This document shows positions 42,078 to 50,594 of a stretch of 64,000 bases of DNA, one piece after another (position 1 is the first letter of the stretch; each line of letters starts with the position of its first letter). Source of the stretch: an uncultured Dyadobacter sp. (GTDB lineage: Bacteria; Bacteroidota; Bacteroidia; Cytophagales; Spirosomataceae); contig NZ_CAMLSE010000020.1 in NCBI RefSeq assembly GCF_946482605.1, positions 92,146 to 156,145 of the forward strand. Direction: 5' to 3'. Below the pieces are notes generated by a model that worked only from the letters and a program-made list of their open reading frames with translations, was not told the DNA's origin and did not search any database. A program made the position numbers and the translations under genes.

Positions 42078-43730
42078 TTAGAGTGATACTCCTCGCTTCC
42101 AGGGGATGAAATCATCCTGTCCCAGTTGCTGGGCCTTGGTTTGCTCACCGCTCGCAACCTTGATTACGTAGTCGAGTAGTGCTTCCGCATTTTGTTCGAT
42201 GCTCTGGGTGCCGTCTACCACAGGGCCGCAGTCGAAATCGATAACGTCGGGCATTCGTTGGGCGAGCGCTGAATTGGTAGCGACCTTAGCCACCGGACAA
42301 ATCGGATTACCTGTCGGTGTTCCCAAACCGGTGGTGAAGAGAATGATATTCGCCCCGGCGGCCGTCTGACCAGTGGTAGCCTCCACGTCGTTTCCGGGCG
42401 TGCAAACCAGGTGTAATCCGGACTCCGAAGCTCTTTCAGTATAATTGAGAACATCTGACACGAATGCATTGCCACCTTTTTTGGCCGCTCCGGCGGATTT
42501 GATCGCATCGGTAATCAAACCATCCTTGATGTTGCCTGGTGATGGGTTGAATGCGAACGCCGAACCTACTGCTTCGGCTTTGCCTGCGTAATCACGCATC
42601 AGCTTTTCAAACTTCGCGGCCTTCTCTTCGGTTACACAACGGTTGAGCAATTCCTGCTCTACGCCGTTGAGTTCAGGAAACTCCGCCAGCAACGTTTGCC
42701 CGCCAAGTCCTACAACCAGGTCCGAAAGGTGCCCGAGCACGGGGTTCGCCGAGATACCGGAGAAGCCATCCGACCCACCACATTTCAAACCTACCGAGAG
42801 TTTTGACAATGGCGCATCGGCACGTTCGAACTCATTAATTTTGGTCAGCCCCACGAATGTTTCCTTAATGGCACCCGACATCAGCGAGTACTCAGTCCCC
42901 TTCTGGTGCTCGAAAGCGAAAAAGGGCTTATTGAAATGCGGATCCCGTTTACGGATCTCGTCTTCCAGCGTTTTTAATTCCGAATTCTGACATCCCAGAC
43001 TCAGCACAGTGATCCCGGCCACATTTGGGTGAACCGCATAAGCCGCGAACAACGAACATAGCGTATTGGCATCCAGGCGCGTACCTCCGCAACCACCTTC
43101 GTGGGTCAGGAATTTCACCCCGTCAACATTCTTGAACGGCCGTTCCGGTTTCTTGCGGGCAACCGGAGCGTCAGTAAAAGTTTCGAGACTTTTGATTCTC
43201 CGCATATCTCCCGCCTGGTACAAATGCAGGAATTCCCGCACCTGGTCCCGGTACATGTCAGTTTGTGCATAGCCGAGCTCACGCTCGAATGCATCCTTCA
43301 TAATCAGCACATTACGATTCTCGCAGAACACCAGTGGCACCACCAGCCAGTAGTTGTAAGTACCAACCCGGCCGTCTTCACGATGATAACCCTTGAATGT
43401 CCGGTTTTGCCAATGGCTCACATCCGGTTGCACATAGGTGTAAGGTTTGCGATTAGCCGTGCTGTAATCGTGCGCGTCGTGTTTGAGGTTGAACGTTGTA
43501 ATGGGTTCCCCTTTTTTGATAGGCTGGGTAGCTCTTCCCACCAACACCCCATACATAATGATAGCTCCTCCGGTTTCAATGTCCTCCGTAACGAATTTGT
43601 GCTTGGCCGAAACGCCATATTGAAGTGAATAATGATTCCCCTCCCACGACACGTCCGCACCTGCGGGCTGATCGCGCAAGGCCACGATCACATTATCGGA
43701 AGGATGAATTTTCAAAAGTTGGGACGCCAT
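42078..43730 (-). CDS. uxaA: UxaA-family (altronate dehydratase) protein, probable sugar-acid dehydratase
   Basis: A 550-residue protein with an N-terminal SAF domain (about 1-90) and a large altronate/galactarate dehydratase domain. Motifs include GYHREDGRVGTYNYWLV, THEGGCGGTRLDA, SVGLKCGGSDGFSGISANP and FTTGLGTPTGNPICPVAKVA, with conserved Cys for Fe binding. Altronate dehydratase makes 2-keto-3-deoxy acids from sugar acids. In this locus no uronate genes are present, so the likely substrate is L-fuconate or L-rhamnonate; in Campylobacter jejuni uxaA-like genes lie in the fucose island. I chose the ATG at 43730; the longer frame adds 19 unconserved residues. It is divergent from the AraC gene. 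Confidence 0.85.
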   Translation of the reverse strand: MASQLLKIHPSDNVIVALRDQPAGADVSWEGNHYSLQYGVSAKHKFVTEDIETGGAIIMYGVLVGRATQPIKKGEPITTFNLKHDAHDYSTANRKPYTYVQPDVSHWQNRTFKGYHREDGRVGTYNYWLVVPLVFCENRNVLIMKDAFERELGYAQTDMYRDQVREFLHLYQAGDMRRIKSLETFTDAPVARKKPERPFKNVDGVKFLTHEGGCGGTRLDANTLCSLFAAYAVHPNVAGITVLSLGCQNSELKTLEDEIRKRDPHFNKPFFAFEHQKGTEYSLMSGAIKETFVGLTKINEFERADAPLSKLSVGLKCGGSDGFSGISANPVLGHLSDLVVGLGGQTLLAEFPELNGVEQELLNRCVTEEKAAKFEKLMRDYAGKAEAVGSAFAFNPSPGNIKDGLITDAIKSAGAAKKGGNAFVSDVLNYTERASESGLHLVCTPGNDVEATTGQTAAGANIILFTTGLGTPTGNPICPVAKVATNSALAQRMPDVIDFDCGPVVDGTQSIEQNAEALLDYVIKVASGEQTKAQQLGQDDFIPWKRGVSL

Positions 43731-43780
43731 AATATGTTCAAGGTGAATGGTAACGAGGTATATTCCAGTGGTGTCGGGTT

Positions 43781-43867
43781 TTGCCAAATAGAATATATCA
43801 GCAAAACAACAGAATTATTTGAATACTATGAACTCAGACATTAGCAAATTTTTCAACTATATTGGCA
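43781..43867. promoter_or_regulatory. Divergent control region between uxaA-family and AraC genes
   Basis: The 175-base gap between the two divergent start codons is AT-rich. TTGCCAAATA (43781-43790) and the inverted TATTGGCA (43860-43867) could be half-sites for the AraC-type regulator, about 75 bases apart. No clear -33/-7 pair was found. This is a pattern-based suggestion. Confidence 0.3.
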
Positions 43868-43905
43868 TATATTTCTCTTTTACGGTTTTAATCATGTAAT
43901 TATTT

Positions 43906-44814
43906 GTGAAACCGCAACTACTTAAAGTCCCGAAAGGATTACAAAAATCATTCAGCATCCGGCGCGACGTGGTACTTTACTTCTACAACCGCTGGCACTA
44001 CCATCCTGAATTAGAGCTCATTCACATCGAGCAGGGCTCCGGCACCCAGTTTGTGGGCGACAATATCCGGAGTTTTCAGAGTGGCGACCTGCTGCTGATC
44101 GGCCCCAACCTTCCGCATTACTGGCGATGCGACGAAAAGTACTTCCAGCGTGAAAGCAAACTTTACGCACAGGCGACCGTGGTCCATTTTTCGGAAGATA
44201 TCTTTGGAAAAACGTTCCTGGGATTGCCTGAAAACAAGGCCATTCATGATCTGTTGCTCAAAGCTTGCCTGGGCTTGAAGATACTCGGCGAAGGGACCGA
44301 TAAAGTAAAGATCCTTTTACACGAACTCCTCAATCAGACTAACGGCAACCCGATCATCTCGCTATTACAGATCCTGGAAACCCTTGCCCAATGCGGTGAG
44401 ATCAAGATGCTGTCGAACACCCAGTACCAGAACGAGTACGACCAGTACGACACCGACCGCATCAACCATATTTACCAGTATTCGATCTCCAACTTCCAGA
44501 AAAAAATATCTATCGAAGAGATTTCGGAGGTAGCCAATATCAGCCCGCATTCTTTTTGCAGGTATTTCAAAAGCCGCAGCCGTAAAACCTATTCGCAATT
44601 TTTACTTGAACTACGGATTGGCCATGCCTGCAAACTGCTTTCCGAAACCCGCATTCCGGTGGCGCAGGTCTGCTTCGAAAGCGGCTTCAACAATTTTGCC
44701 AATTTCAACAAGTACTTTAAAATCCACACAGGCAAAAACCCGATGCAATACCAGAAGGAATTTCGAAAAATCCCGATTTCCGGCCATTTGCCTACTTTTA
44801 ACACAGCATTATGA
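43906..44814 (+). CDS. AraC-family transcriptional regulator
   Basis: A 302-residue regulator with an N-terminal cupin sensor domain (about 15-110; NRWHYHPELELIHIEQGSG and LLLIGPNLPHYW) and a C-terminal double helix-turn-helix (about 195-295; ISIEEISEVANISPHSFCRY and the conserved PMQYQKEFR end). It uses a GTG start at 43906, as the only upstream ATG is followed at once by a stop codon. It is divergent from the sugar-acid operon, the likely target. Its stop overlaps the ade start by four bases (ATGA), so the two are translationally coupled. Confidence 0.88.
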   Translation: MKPQLLKVPKGLQKSFSIRRDVVLYFYNRWHYHPELELIHIEQGSGTQFVGDNIRSFQSGDLLLIGPNLPHYWRCDEKYFQRESKLYAQATVVHFSEDIFGKTFLGLPENKAIHDLLLKACLGLKILGEGTDKVKILLHELLNQTNGNPIISLLQILETLAQCGEIKMLSNTQYQNEYDQYDTDRINHIYQYSISNFQKKISIEEISEVANISPHSFCRYFKSRSRKTYSQFLLELRIGHACKLLSETRIPVAQVCFESGFNNFANFNKYFKIHTGKNPMQYQKEFRKIPISGHLPTFNTAL

Positions 44815-46439
44815 GAGCCAATCTGATCAACATTTTTGAAAAAACGATTCAGGAAGCCGAAATCCATATTGTCGGAAAGCATATCGATAAAGTGGAGATC
44901 TTCGGTCCTGAGAACCCGACATACCCTTACGCATTACCCGGCTTCACGGACGCCCACGTGCATATAGAAAGCGCCATGCTCACACCTGCACAATTCGCAC
45001 GGCTAGCTGTGGTACATGGGACGATCGCGACGGTGTCCGACCCTCACGAGATAGCCAATGTGCTAGGTATCGAAGGTGTGCACTTTATGATCGAAGACGG
45101 CAAGCGCGTCCCGTTCAAATTCTGTTTCGGCGCCCCCTCGTGCGTGCCTGCGACAGCTTTTGAAACTGCGGGTGCCGTGGTCGATGCGGATCAGGTGGGT
45201 AAGCTGCTAGCTAACGACGACATAGGCTATCTGGCGGAGGTCATGAACTTCCCCGGTGTGCTCAATGAAGACCCCGACATGATGGCGAAGATCAGCTGGG
45301 CCAAACACTATAACAAAGTAATAGACGGCCACGCACCCGGCCTTCGCGGCACGGCAGCAAAGCAGTATGCCAGTCATGGTATCCCCACCGACCATGAATG
45401 CTTTACCTATGAGGAAGCACGCGAGAAGATAGACTACGGGGTCAGGATATTGATCCGTGAAGGGAGCGCCGCCCGCAATTTCGAGGCGCTGATCCCGCTG
45501 ATCGACGAGTTTCCCGATCGCATTATGTTCTGTTCCGACGACAAGCACCCCGACAATCTCGTGGAAGGACATATCAATGCACTCGTTAAACGCGCGCTCG
45601 CCTCCGGGTATAACTTCTGGCACGTGCTGCAAGCGGCCTGCATTAACCCGGTACTGCATTATGGACTGAATGTCGGCCTGTTGCGGCAAGGCGATCCGGC
45701 AGATTTCATTCTCATTGATAATCCCCGGGAATTAAAAGTGCTAGAGACCTGGATCGACGGTGCGTTGGTGGCAAGGCAAGGCCGGTCGATGATACCCGAC
45801 CTCCGCAGCGCCCATCCCAACCGTTTCGAATGCGAATTCAAATCCGCATCCGATTTTATTTACTCCGTAAAAAAATCGGAAACACAGGTCAGGGTGATTG
45901 AAGCTTTGGAAGGTCAATTGGTTACAAATGAGTGGATAACAACCGGGAAGGTCGTCAATGGCGCCTTGGTTCCCGATTTGGAAAGGGACATACTGAAGGT
46001 GACCGTCGTGAACCGCTATTCCGAGGCACAGCCCGCGATCGCATTCATCCGCAATTTCGGCCTGAAAACCGGGGCATTGGCGTCGTCTGTCGCGCACGAT
46101 TCACACAATATTATATGCATAGGCTGTGATGACGAAAGCATAGCCGGGGCGGTAAACCTGATCATCGGTGCGAAGGGCGGAATGTCGGCTGTCGGAGCCG
46201 GAAAAGAGCATCTGATCGAACTCCCGATCGCCGGATTGATGACCGATGCGGATGGTTATAAGGTTGCGGAAGCCTATACGCGACTGGATCGTTTTGTGAA
46301 AAATGAGCTGGGATCGACCTTGCAATCGCCATTTATGTCCCTGTCGTTCATGGCGTTACTGGTGATACCCTCTTTAAAATTGAGTGACAAGGGGCTTTTT
46401 GACGGGGAAAATTTCAAGTTTACCTCCCTAACGTTATAA
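44811..46439 (+). CDS. ade: Adenine deaminase
   Basis: A 542-residue amidohydrolase-fold adenine deaminase that converts adenine to hypoxanthine. The signatures are PGFTDAHVHIESAMLTP, TVSDPHEIANVLG, FCSDDKHPDNLVEGH and SVAHDSHNIICIGCDD. It is slightly shorter than the E. coli enzyme but complete, ending with a beta-sandwich-type tail. It overlaps the AraC gene by four bases and must be cotranscribed with it, an odd pairing for a purine salvage enzyme. No other purine gene is near. Confidence 0.92.
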   Translation: MRANLINIFEKTIQEAEIHIVGKHIDKVEIFGPENPTYPYALPGFTDAHVHIESAMLTPAQFARLAVVHGTIATVSDPHEIANVLGIEGVHFMIEDGKRVPFKFCFGAPSCVPATAFETAGAVVDADQVGKLLANDDIGYLAEVMNFPGVLNEDPDMMAKISWAKHYNKVIDGHAPGLRGTAAKQYASHGIPTDHECFTYEEAREKIDYGVRILIREGSAARNFEALIPLIDEFPDRIMFCSDDKHPDNLVEGHINALVKRALASGYNFWHVLQAACINPVLHYGLNVGLLRQGDPADFILIDNPRELKVLETWIDGALVARQGRSMIPDLRSAHPNRFECEFKSASDFIYSVKKSETQVRVIEALEGQLVTNEWITTGKVVNGALVPDLERDILKVTVVNRYSEAQPAIAFIRNFGLKTGALASSVAHDSHNIICIGCDDESIAGAVNLIIGAKGGMSAVGAGKEHLIELPIAGLMTDADGYKVAEAYTRLDRFVKNELGSTLQSPFMSLSFMALLVIPSLKLSDKGLFDGENFKFTSLTL

Positions 46440-46598
46440 AATGCAGCCTTTTGAAGGAAATGGTACCTTAAAGCTTTGAAATATAATTTTATGATGAAAA
46501 TATTTTTAAATTATGTTTTTTTATAAATATATTTACAAGTGTAATAATGACATTATTATCAATCATTCCTAACCCCAATTCCAAATCCTTTCCAAACA
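46440..46598. other. AT-rich intergenic stretch before the ECF sigma gene
   Basis: A 159-base stretch of very low GC content with many T and A runs. No perfect TTTG / TAnnTTTG pair is seen; an imperfect TATATTTA lies near 46530. The composition differs from both neighbours. Confidence 0.4.
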
Positions 46599-47180
46599 AT
46601 GGCTCACCTACGCTACAAGCAAGAAGAAGAACTCTGTTTTTGGGATCAGTTCAGAAAAGGCGATGAAAATGCCTATGCATGCCTCTACCGCTCTTATGTT
46701 CACATTCTTTATCAGTACTGTTCGCAATTCACGATCGACAAGCCGCTCATTAAAGATTGTATCCACGATTTGTTTGTAGAACTTTGGAGAAACCGCATGA
46801 CGCTCGGTGACACCACTTCGGTCCGCTTTTACCTGATGGCATCCATTAAAAGGAAACTTGTACGTCATTTAAATGCGCAGCAAAAGCATACGAGCAACGA
46901 AGATATCCCGGTCGAATACTGGCATATCAACACCCCTTCCCATGAAAACCACCTGATTTCGGAAGAAGAATTCGAATCGACCAACCAGCACCTGAATGTG
47001 GCCATCAACGGCCTGCCCCGCCGTCAGCGCGAGGCGATCTTCCTCAAATTCTACATGAACCTTAATAATCATGAAATTGCAGATTTGATGAAAATAAATA
47101 TACAATCGGTTTACAACCTGGTTTTTGGTGCATTGGGTAACCTCAAAAAACAAATGACATTGGACAGGCTGACTTTTTGA
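46599..47180 (+). CDS. ECF RNA polymerase sigma factor
   Basis: A 193-residue ECF sigma factor of the FecI-like Bacteroidota group. Region 2 runs from EEELCFWDQFRKGDENAYA to DCIHDLFVELWRNR; region 4 from LPRRQREAIFLKFYM to IQSVYNLVFGALGNL. No FecR-type anti-sigma gene or TonB receptor is next to it, and a terminator follows directly. It may be controlled by its own transcription or an unlinked partner. The region upstream is very AT-rich. Confidence 0.92.
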   Translation: MAHLRYKQEEELCFWDQFRKGDENAYACLYRSYVHILYQYCSQFTIDKPLIKDCIHDLFVELWRNRMTLGDTTSVRFYLMASIKRKLVRHLNAQQKHTSNEDIPVEYWHINTPSHENHLISEEEFESTNQHLNVAINGLPRRQREAIFLKFYMNLNNHEIADLMKINIQSVYNLVFGALGNLKKQMTLDRLTF

Positions 47181-47190
47181 TTCCCGTCTG

Positions 47191-47246
47191 TTTAAACGTT
47201 TAAATCATACGCAGGAAGCGTGGCGAACTATGCCACGCTTTTTTTG
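47191..47246 (+). terminator. Terminator of the ECF sigma gene, preceded by a palindrome
   Basis: AAGCGTGGC and GCCACGCTT (47216-47240 region) form a 9-bp stem followed by TTTTTT. A perfect palindrome TTTAAACGTTTAAA (47191-47204) lies just before it. Confidence 0.75.
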
Positions 47247-47292
47247 TGTTAATTTGATCTTCCATGAACAAACTAATTCCGACACTTCACTC

Positions 47293-48564
47293 ATGACCAT
47301 CACTACCACGCCCCTCGCCGAACGGCTCCGCCCCCGGACACTCGACGATTTTGTGGGACAGGAAAAACTGCTCGGTCCAAAAGGTCCGTTAAGACGGGCC
47401 ATATTGCAGAACGCCATTCCTTCCATGATCTTCTGGGGCCCACCGGGCGTAGGCAAGACCACGCTCGCATTGCTCATAGCCGAAACCACCAAAAGGCAGT
47501 TCTATAACCTGAGTGCGATCAGCTCCGGCGTGAAGGACCTTCGGGAAGTCCTGGCCCGCCCTTCCGGATTATTCCCGGCCATCCTGTTTATTGACGAAAT
47601 CCACCGCTACAACAAAAGCCAGCAGGACGCGCTACTCGGCGCAGTGGAGAAAGGTCAGGTTACGCTCATCGGCGCCACGACGGAAAACCCCTCTTTTGAG
47701 ATCAATTCGGCGTTGCTTTCTCGCTGTCAGGTCTACATCCTGGAAGCATTCGGAGAAAAGGAATTGAAAGGGCTCATTGCACGTGCATTGGAGAAAGATG
47801 CCTGGTTAAAAGAAAAGAGTATCAAATTCACTTCCTACGATGCACTGATGCGGCTGTCGGGTGGCGATGGCCGGAAACTTCTCAATCTGCTCGAACTGGT
47901 GGTGCTGGCGAAAGGCGAAGTAAAAAAAATCGACATCACCGATGAATGGGTGACGGAGGTCGCACAACAGAACATCGCGCGGTACGACAAGTCGGGCGAA
48001 CAACACTATGACATCATCTCGGCTTTTATCAAATCGCTCCGGGGGAGTGATCCCAACGGAGCTGTGTACTGGATGGCCCGAATGATCGTGGCGGGCGAGG
48101 ACCCCTCGTTCATTGCCCGTCGGATGCTCATCATGGCATCGGAAGATATTGGCAATGCAAATCCAACGGCGGTGATTATGGCCAATGCATGTATGCAGGC
48201 AGTCAACGTCATCGGATATCCTGAATGCCGCATTATTCTGTCCCAAACGGCCGTTTATCTAGCCACCTCCCCCAAAAGCAATGCGAGCTACATGGCGATC
48301 GGAGAAGCGATTGAGGCCGCGACGCGTACGGCACATCTTCCCGTTCCTTTGCATCTCCGCAATGCGCCCACCAAGCTCATGAAACAGATCGGCTACGGGA
48401 AAGACTACAAATACTCACATGATTTTGACGGGAATTTCGCAAAACAGGATTTTCTGCCTGATGAATTACGGGGAACGCGGTTCTTTGAGCCCGGCCGAAA
48501 TGCAAGAGAGGAGGAGATCAGGAAAAAGCTTCAGCACTGGTGGGGCGACTGGTATGGCTACTGA
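47293..48564 (+). CDS. rarA: Replication-associated recombination protein RarA (MgsA)
   Basis: A 423-residue AAA+ ATPase that acts at stalled replication forks. The Walker A motif WGPPGVGKTTLA (Lys55), Walker B ILFIDEIHRYNKSQQD, sensor GATTENPSFEINSALLSRC and the C-terminal tetramerisation block (GSDPNGAVYWMARMI, RRMLIMASEDIGNANP) are all typical. I chose the ATG at 47293; the upstream frame runs through the preceding terminator. The last seven bases overlap the 3' end of a convergent small gene. Confidence 0.95.
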   Translation: MTITTTPLAERLRPRTLDDFVGQEKLLGPKGPLRRAILQNAIPSMIFWGPPGVGKTTLALLIAETTKRQFYNLSAISSGVKDLREVLARPSGLFPAILFIDEIHRYNKSQQDALLGAVEKGQVTLIGATTENPSFEINSALLSRCQVYILEAFGEKELKGLIARALEKDAWLKEKSIKFTSYDALMRLSGGDGRKLLNLLELVVLAKGEVKKIDITDEWVTEVAQQNIARYDKSGEQHYDIISAFIKSLRGSDPNGAVYWMARMIVAGEDPSFIARRMLIMASEDIGNANPTAVIMANACMQAVNVIGYPECRIILSQTAVYLATSPKSNASYMAIGEAIEAATRTAHLPVPLHLRNAPTKLMKQIGYGKDYKYSHDFDGNFAKQDFLPDELRGTRFFEPGRNAREEEIRKKLQHWWGDWYGY

Positions 48565-48776
48565 CGATCAGCTTGCTCCCTTTTCTTTTCGAATGTATCA
48601 AAAGACAAGTCCGGCTGAGCTTCGGGTGATTCCCGCCATTCGTTCCCAAGCCTGCGTGCTAGCTCTTCCAGGTTTTGCTCCGTTTCCATCTTTTTTACAT
48701 ATTCCGATAAAAACGCTTCATCAGGCTTACCCTCTGCATGGGTGTCATCATTCGGGTCAAGAGGCAAATTATTCAT
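48558..48776 (-). CDS. Small charged hypothetical protein
   Basis: A 72-residue acidic and basic protein without signal peptide or membrane helix. The second half is predicted helical (EAFLSEYVKKMETEQNLEEL). I do not recognise it. The ATG at 48776 is preferred to the longer frame. Its last seven bases overlap the 3' end of rarA on the other strand. Amino acid usage looks like a real cytosolic protein, but support is limited to that. Confidence 0.55.
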   Translation of the reverse strand: MNNLPLDPNDDTHAEGKPDEAFLSEYVKKMETEQNLEELARRLGNEWRESPEAQPDLSFDTFEKKREQADRQ

Positions 48777-48905
48777 AGTTGAGTCAGAAATGCCGGCTGG
48801 CAGCCGCGCCGTCAGGTGCAATGCAGTCGTAAAGGAGCAAAGTTTCCCCGATATTGCAAGCCGTGCCGTATATAAAATGTATTGAATACGATTAAATTGC
48901 TAAAA

Positions 48906-49469
48906 ATGATGAACCTTACCCATATGATCCCGGAAAGCATCCCGCTTATAGAACGGCAACTGTTGATTAACCAATGCAAAATTCTCTCCTTCATTGGTGA
49001 CGAAAAAGAAAGAGAGCTTAACGAAAAACGAATCGAAATTCTCGAAAAGGGTTACACCGGGCTTTACCCCAAGGTGTTTAACAATCTTTACGAAGAAGTC
49101 CCCATCAGCGTGTACAACGAAATCTCAGACATCATGAGCATGTACAGCAGGATTAACGATTCCATTCGACTGCTGGATGACAGCGACAAAGAACTACTAG
49201 ACCTGGCTTCTCTCGAGTTTGAAGGGTTCGATCAGGATAGCGGCATGCATTACTATATGATGTCGTATCTCGTCGACCGCATGGATGAGCACGACGAATA
49301 TCGAGGCAGAGAACTGAAAGCGCACAACAACAACTGCATGATCAAATACAACCACATGCTGGCCTTGTATTTTGACTTTGAAAAGCTCGAAAAAAAGCAT
49401 TACTCCGCAACTGATCTTCAAGGATTTATCGATCAGGTTCGATCAATTGACAGGGCTGTAAATTCCTGA
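48906..49469 (+). CDS. YfbU family protein
   Basis: A 187-residue protein of the YfbU family. The match to the E. coli protein shows in LIERQLLINQCKILSFI, RIEILEKGYTGLY, EISDIMSMYSRINDSI, FEGFDQDSG and KYNHMLALYFDFEKL. YfbU is a small helical protein of unclear role. Two ATG codons at 48906 and 48909 are possible starts; the TTG at 48882 is less likely. A terminator lies about 155 bases downstream. Confidence 0.8.
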   Translation: MMNLTHMIPESIPLIERQLLINQCKILSFIGDEKERELNEKRIEILEKGYTGLYPKVFNNLYEEVPISVYNEISDIMSMYSRINDSIRLLDDSDKELLDLASLEFEGFDQDSGMHYYMMSYLVDRMDEHDEYRGRELKAHNNNCMIKYNHMLALYFDFEKLEKKHYSATDLQGFIDQVRSIDRAVNS

Positions 49470-49568
49470 TTCTGGAAGCTTTGACCGGTTACTAAATAGG
49501 TGTCGCAAACCGACTACAAAAAATATTATTTCCTAAACAAAAAGCAATGTTTTGAATAAAGAAATCAT

Positions 49569-49658
49569 TAAGTTTGTATCGGAAACCCCCAAAAGGGTTT
49601 TCAATAACGTTGAGTAAAATCAAACATCCCGGCTACTTTGTAGGTGGGATGTTTTTTT
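49569..49658 (+). ncRNA. Possible small RNA ending in a strong terminator
   Basis: A perfect -7 box TAAGTTTG (49569-49576) would start a transcript near 49583. About 70 bases later ACATCCC and GGGATGT (49624-49652), with an inner CTAC/GTAG stem, form a strong terminator followed by TTTTTTT. A small ACCC..GGGT hairpin (49587-49600 region) lies between. TTTG at 49551-49554 is only 14 bases from the -7 box, so the promoter is imperfect; the hairpin may simply end the YfbU message. Confidence 0.3.
49624..49658. terminator. Strong terminator between the YfbU gene and a small membrane protein gene
   Basis: ACATCCC/GGGATGT with inner CTAC-TTT-GTAG stem, then seven T. The structure is compact and placed between convergent genes. 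Confidence 0.75.
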
Positions 49659-49669
49659 ATACCTATATA

Positions 49670-49864
49670 TTAATGTAGTTGCATTTTGCGAAGCCGGTTG
49701 GCATTGCGCTTGAAAAACAAGCGGTCGCTGACGGAGTACCGGTGTCCGGCGCTTTTCCTTTTTAGGTCAATAACAAGCCAAAAGCCCCCGATCGCCGCTG
49801 CCGCGAGCGCTACTGTCAGTAGAATCGGTGCGATAGTGTAGATACTCTGAATGATTTGTGCCAT
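49670..49864 (-). CDS. Small single-helix membrane protein
   Basis: A 64-residue predicted inner membrane protein with one long hydrophobic helix (about 8-31, IYTIAPILLTVALAAAAIGG) and a strongly basic C-terminal tail. No family is recognised. Support is the plausible membrane topology and its place between two terminator-bearing genes, so it may be real but is not certain. Confidence 0.5.
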   Translation of the reverse strand: MAQIIQSIYTIAPILLTVALAAAAIGGFWLVIDLKRKSAGHRYSVSDRLFFKRNANRLRKMQLH

Positions 49865-49943
49865 GTTTCGTCATGTAGTCAGGTTCTGGCTAACATATCA
49901 AAACAATCATACCAGCGGAAAGGAAAACCCGTCGTGAAAATGA

Positions 49944-50432
49944 CTATAATCTGGCGTTAAGCACTTTAACGTCACATCCCACCACGGAATTGTTAACGTA
50001 ACCGACGCTCAGGCCGGGAATATCGGTGGATTTATTGGGGGGAAGCGGTGTTTTGATCGTGATGATCTTGGAGCCTGCAACACCTTGCATTTCGTTAAGA
50101 TATTTGAACTCCACCTCGACGCTCTTTACCAGGGATGCAGATGTATTCTCGATCACCATGTTGTGTATCGCTATGCCGCCCACAGAGTGCCACTCATTTT
50201 TCACAATGCGGATTTTACTCACCACCGCGTTATTGGATTGCGACGCCTGCGTCGGCAATGAGTCCACTTTGGTTTCTGAGGTTACAACCTGCTTCTCTTT
50301 CAGGAAGTCGAACTGTTTGTAGTAATAAAGGATGTAGAAAAAGCCAAATACCGGTATAATCGCACTGGCCCACTTCAATACGGGGATAAGAACTTTTTTA
50401 AATTTGCTCTTTTTGCCTCTTTTACTTGGCAT
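49944..50432 (-). CDS. Hypothetical membrane-anchored protein
   Basis: A 162-residue protein with a basic N terminus (PSKRGKKSKFKK), one membrane helix (about 15-35) and a periplasmic or extracellular beta-rich domain. The domain has an FxLxx-like fold pattern (VSKIRIVKNEWHSVGGIAIHNMVIENTS) that resembles small extracellular FN3- or DUF-type domains. No family is recognised. A single-gene unit on the minus strand. Confidence 0.65.
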   Translation of the reverse strand: MPSKRGKKSKFKKVLIPVLKWASAIIPVFGFFYILYYYKQFDFLKEKQVVTSETKVDSLPTQASQSNNAVVSKIRIVKNEWHSVGGIAIHNMVIENTSASLVKSVEVEFKYLNEMQGVAGSKIITIKTPLPPNKSTDIPGLSVGYVNNSVVGCDVKVLNARL

Positions 50433-50535
50433 AGCTAAATATTAACGTTGGTAAATCGGGGTACTCCGAAAATCAAATATACCGATGAACGGATCAAAGT
50501 TGATTTGTCGGCACAATTTTAAATAAATAGTTTGT

Positions 50536-50575
50536 AAAAAAAGCAAACCGCTGGCATAATCACCAGCGGTTTGCT
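50536..50575 (-). terminator. Terminator of the type IX-sorted protein gene
   Basis: AGCAAACCGCTGG (50542-50554) and CCAGCGGTTTGCT (50563-50575) form a perfect 13-bp stem; on the minus strand the following T-run is the complement of 50536-50542. Confidence 0.85.
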
Positions 50576-50594
50576 TTTCTATCCACGAAGTGGA

